Assembly: GCA_002493625.1 (NCBI GenBank)
Contig: DKZK01000013.1
Span: 215,673-221,873, forward strand
Length of the DNA: 6,201 bases
Origin: Lachnospiraceae bacterium UBA7076
GTDB taxonomy: Bacteria; Bacillota; Clostridia; Lachnospirales; Lachnospiraceae
Direction: 5' to 3'
Numbering within the stretch: position 1 is the first letter of the stretch; the number at the start of each line of letters is the position of its first letter. A model generated the notes under the pieces. The model searched no databases. It was not told the origin of the DNA and saw only the letters and a program-made list of their open reading frames with translations. Position numbers and translations under genes: made by a program. Of the stretch, positions 6,113 to 6,201 are shown in pieces.

Positions 6113-6201
6113 GGGACTGTCGCAATAGATTTATTTTCGCAGTAACTATGCATTTTTAGCAAAGAAAAGCGGAAGTTAAGTAACACGTTGGAGCGTTCTT
6201 T
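6113..6201 (+). repeat. Element B copy 3, truncated palindromic MITE-like repeat
   Basis: This copy runs from GGGACTGTCGCAATA (6113-6127), a variant of the terminal repeat of copy 2, through TATGCATTTTTAGCAAAGAA (6148-6167). It then covers the conserved loop with GCGGAAGTTAAGTAACACG (6169-6187) and stops at the window edge in the second inner arm. It has the same orientation as copy 2. The sequence between its terminal repeat and inner arm has drifted from copy 2, while the loop differs by only one substitution. It lies about 140 bases upstream of the carB start codon. Confidence 0.85.

Noticed and set aside
5914..6186. 90-residue minus-strand reading frame overlapping the start of carB
   Set aside because: It runs out of element B, crosses the carB promoter and leader, and overlaps the 5' end of carB in another frame. 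Its composition is low-complexity and it shows no domain.

Overview
The window suggests a gut- or rumen-type member of the Clostridia, most likely Lachnospiraceae or Ruminococcaceae. The evidence is AT-rich intergenic DNA, strong GGAGG-type ribosome binding sites, a cellobiose 2-epimerase resembling the Ruminococcus albus enzyme as I remember it, and a clostridial-looking CarB. This placement is inference from reading, not from a database search.

Layout. Bases 1-91 are a truncated copy of a dispersed palindromic repeat (here called element B). Bases 92-278 are a leader with a weak promoter candidate and a 15-bp palindrome. Bases 279-1457 (+) encode a cellobiose/mannobiose 2-epimerase. Bases 1472-2413 (+) encode a GH26 beta-mannanase without a signal peptide. 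The two genes are 14 bases apart and form a tight operon. Bases 2414-2749 lie between convergent genes and hold a nested inverted-repeat structure: outer arms sharing a perfect 20-bp core, with a complete copy of element B in the middle. Bases 2750-5974 (-) encode a full-length carbamoyl-phosphate synthase large subunit (carB). Bases 5975-6112 are the carB leader and promoter region, and 6113-6201 are a third, truncated copy of element B.

Function. The two plus-strand genes fit the intracellular mannan pathway. GH26 would cut imported manno-oligosaccharides to beta-1,4-mannobiose, and the epimerase would convert the reducing-end mannose to glucose, giving 4-O-beta-D-mannosyl-D-glucose. The expected next enzyme, a GH130 phosphorylase, and a sugar transporter are not in the window. 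carB belongs to arginine and pyrimidine biosynthesis and is functionally unrelated; its partner carA is not visible.

The least ordinary part is the repeat content. Every intergenic region has a copy of element B. Its asymmetric central loop is almost unchanged between copies while the flanking stems differ. Both window edges fall at nearly the same point inside the element, which suggests that this is a contig broken at a multicopy repeat. I see no CRISPR array, tRNA, rRNA, transposase gene or phage gene, and no convincing new protein system.
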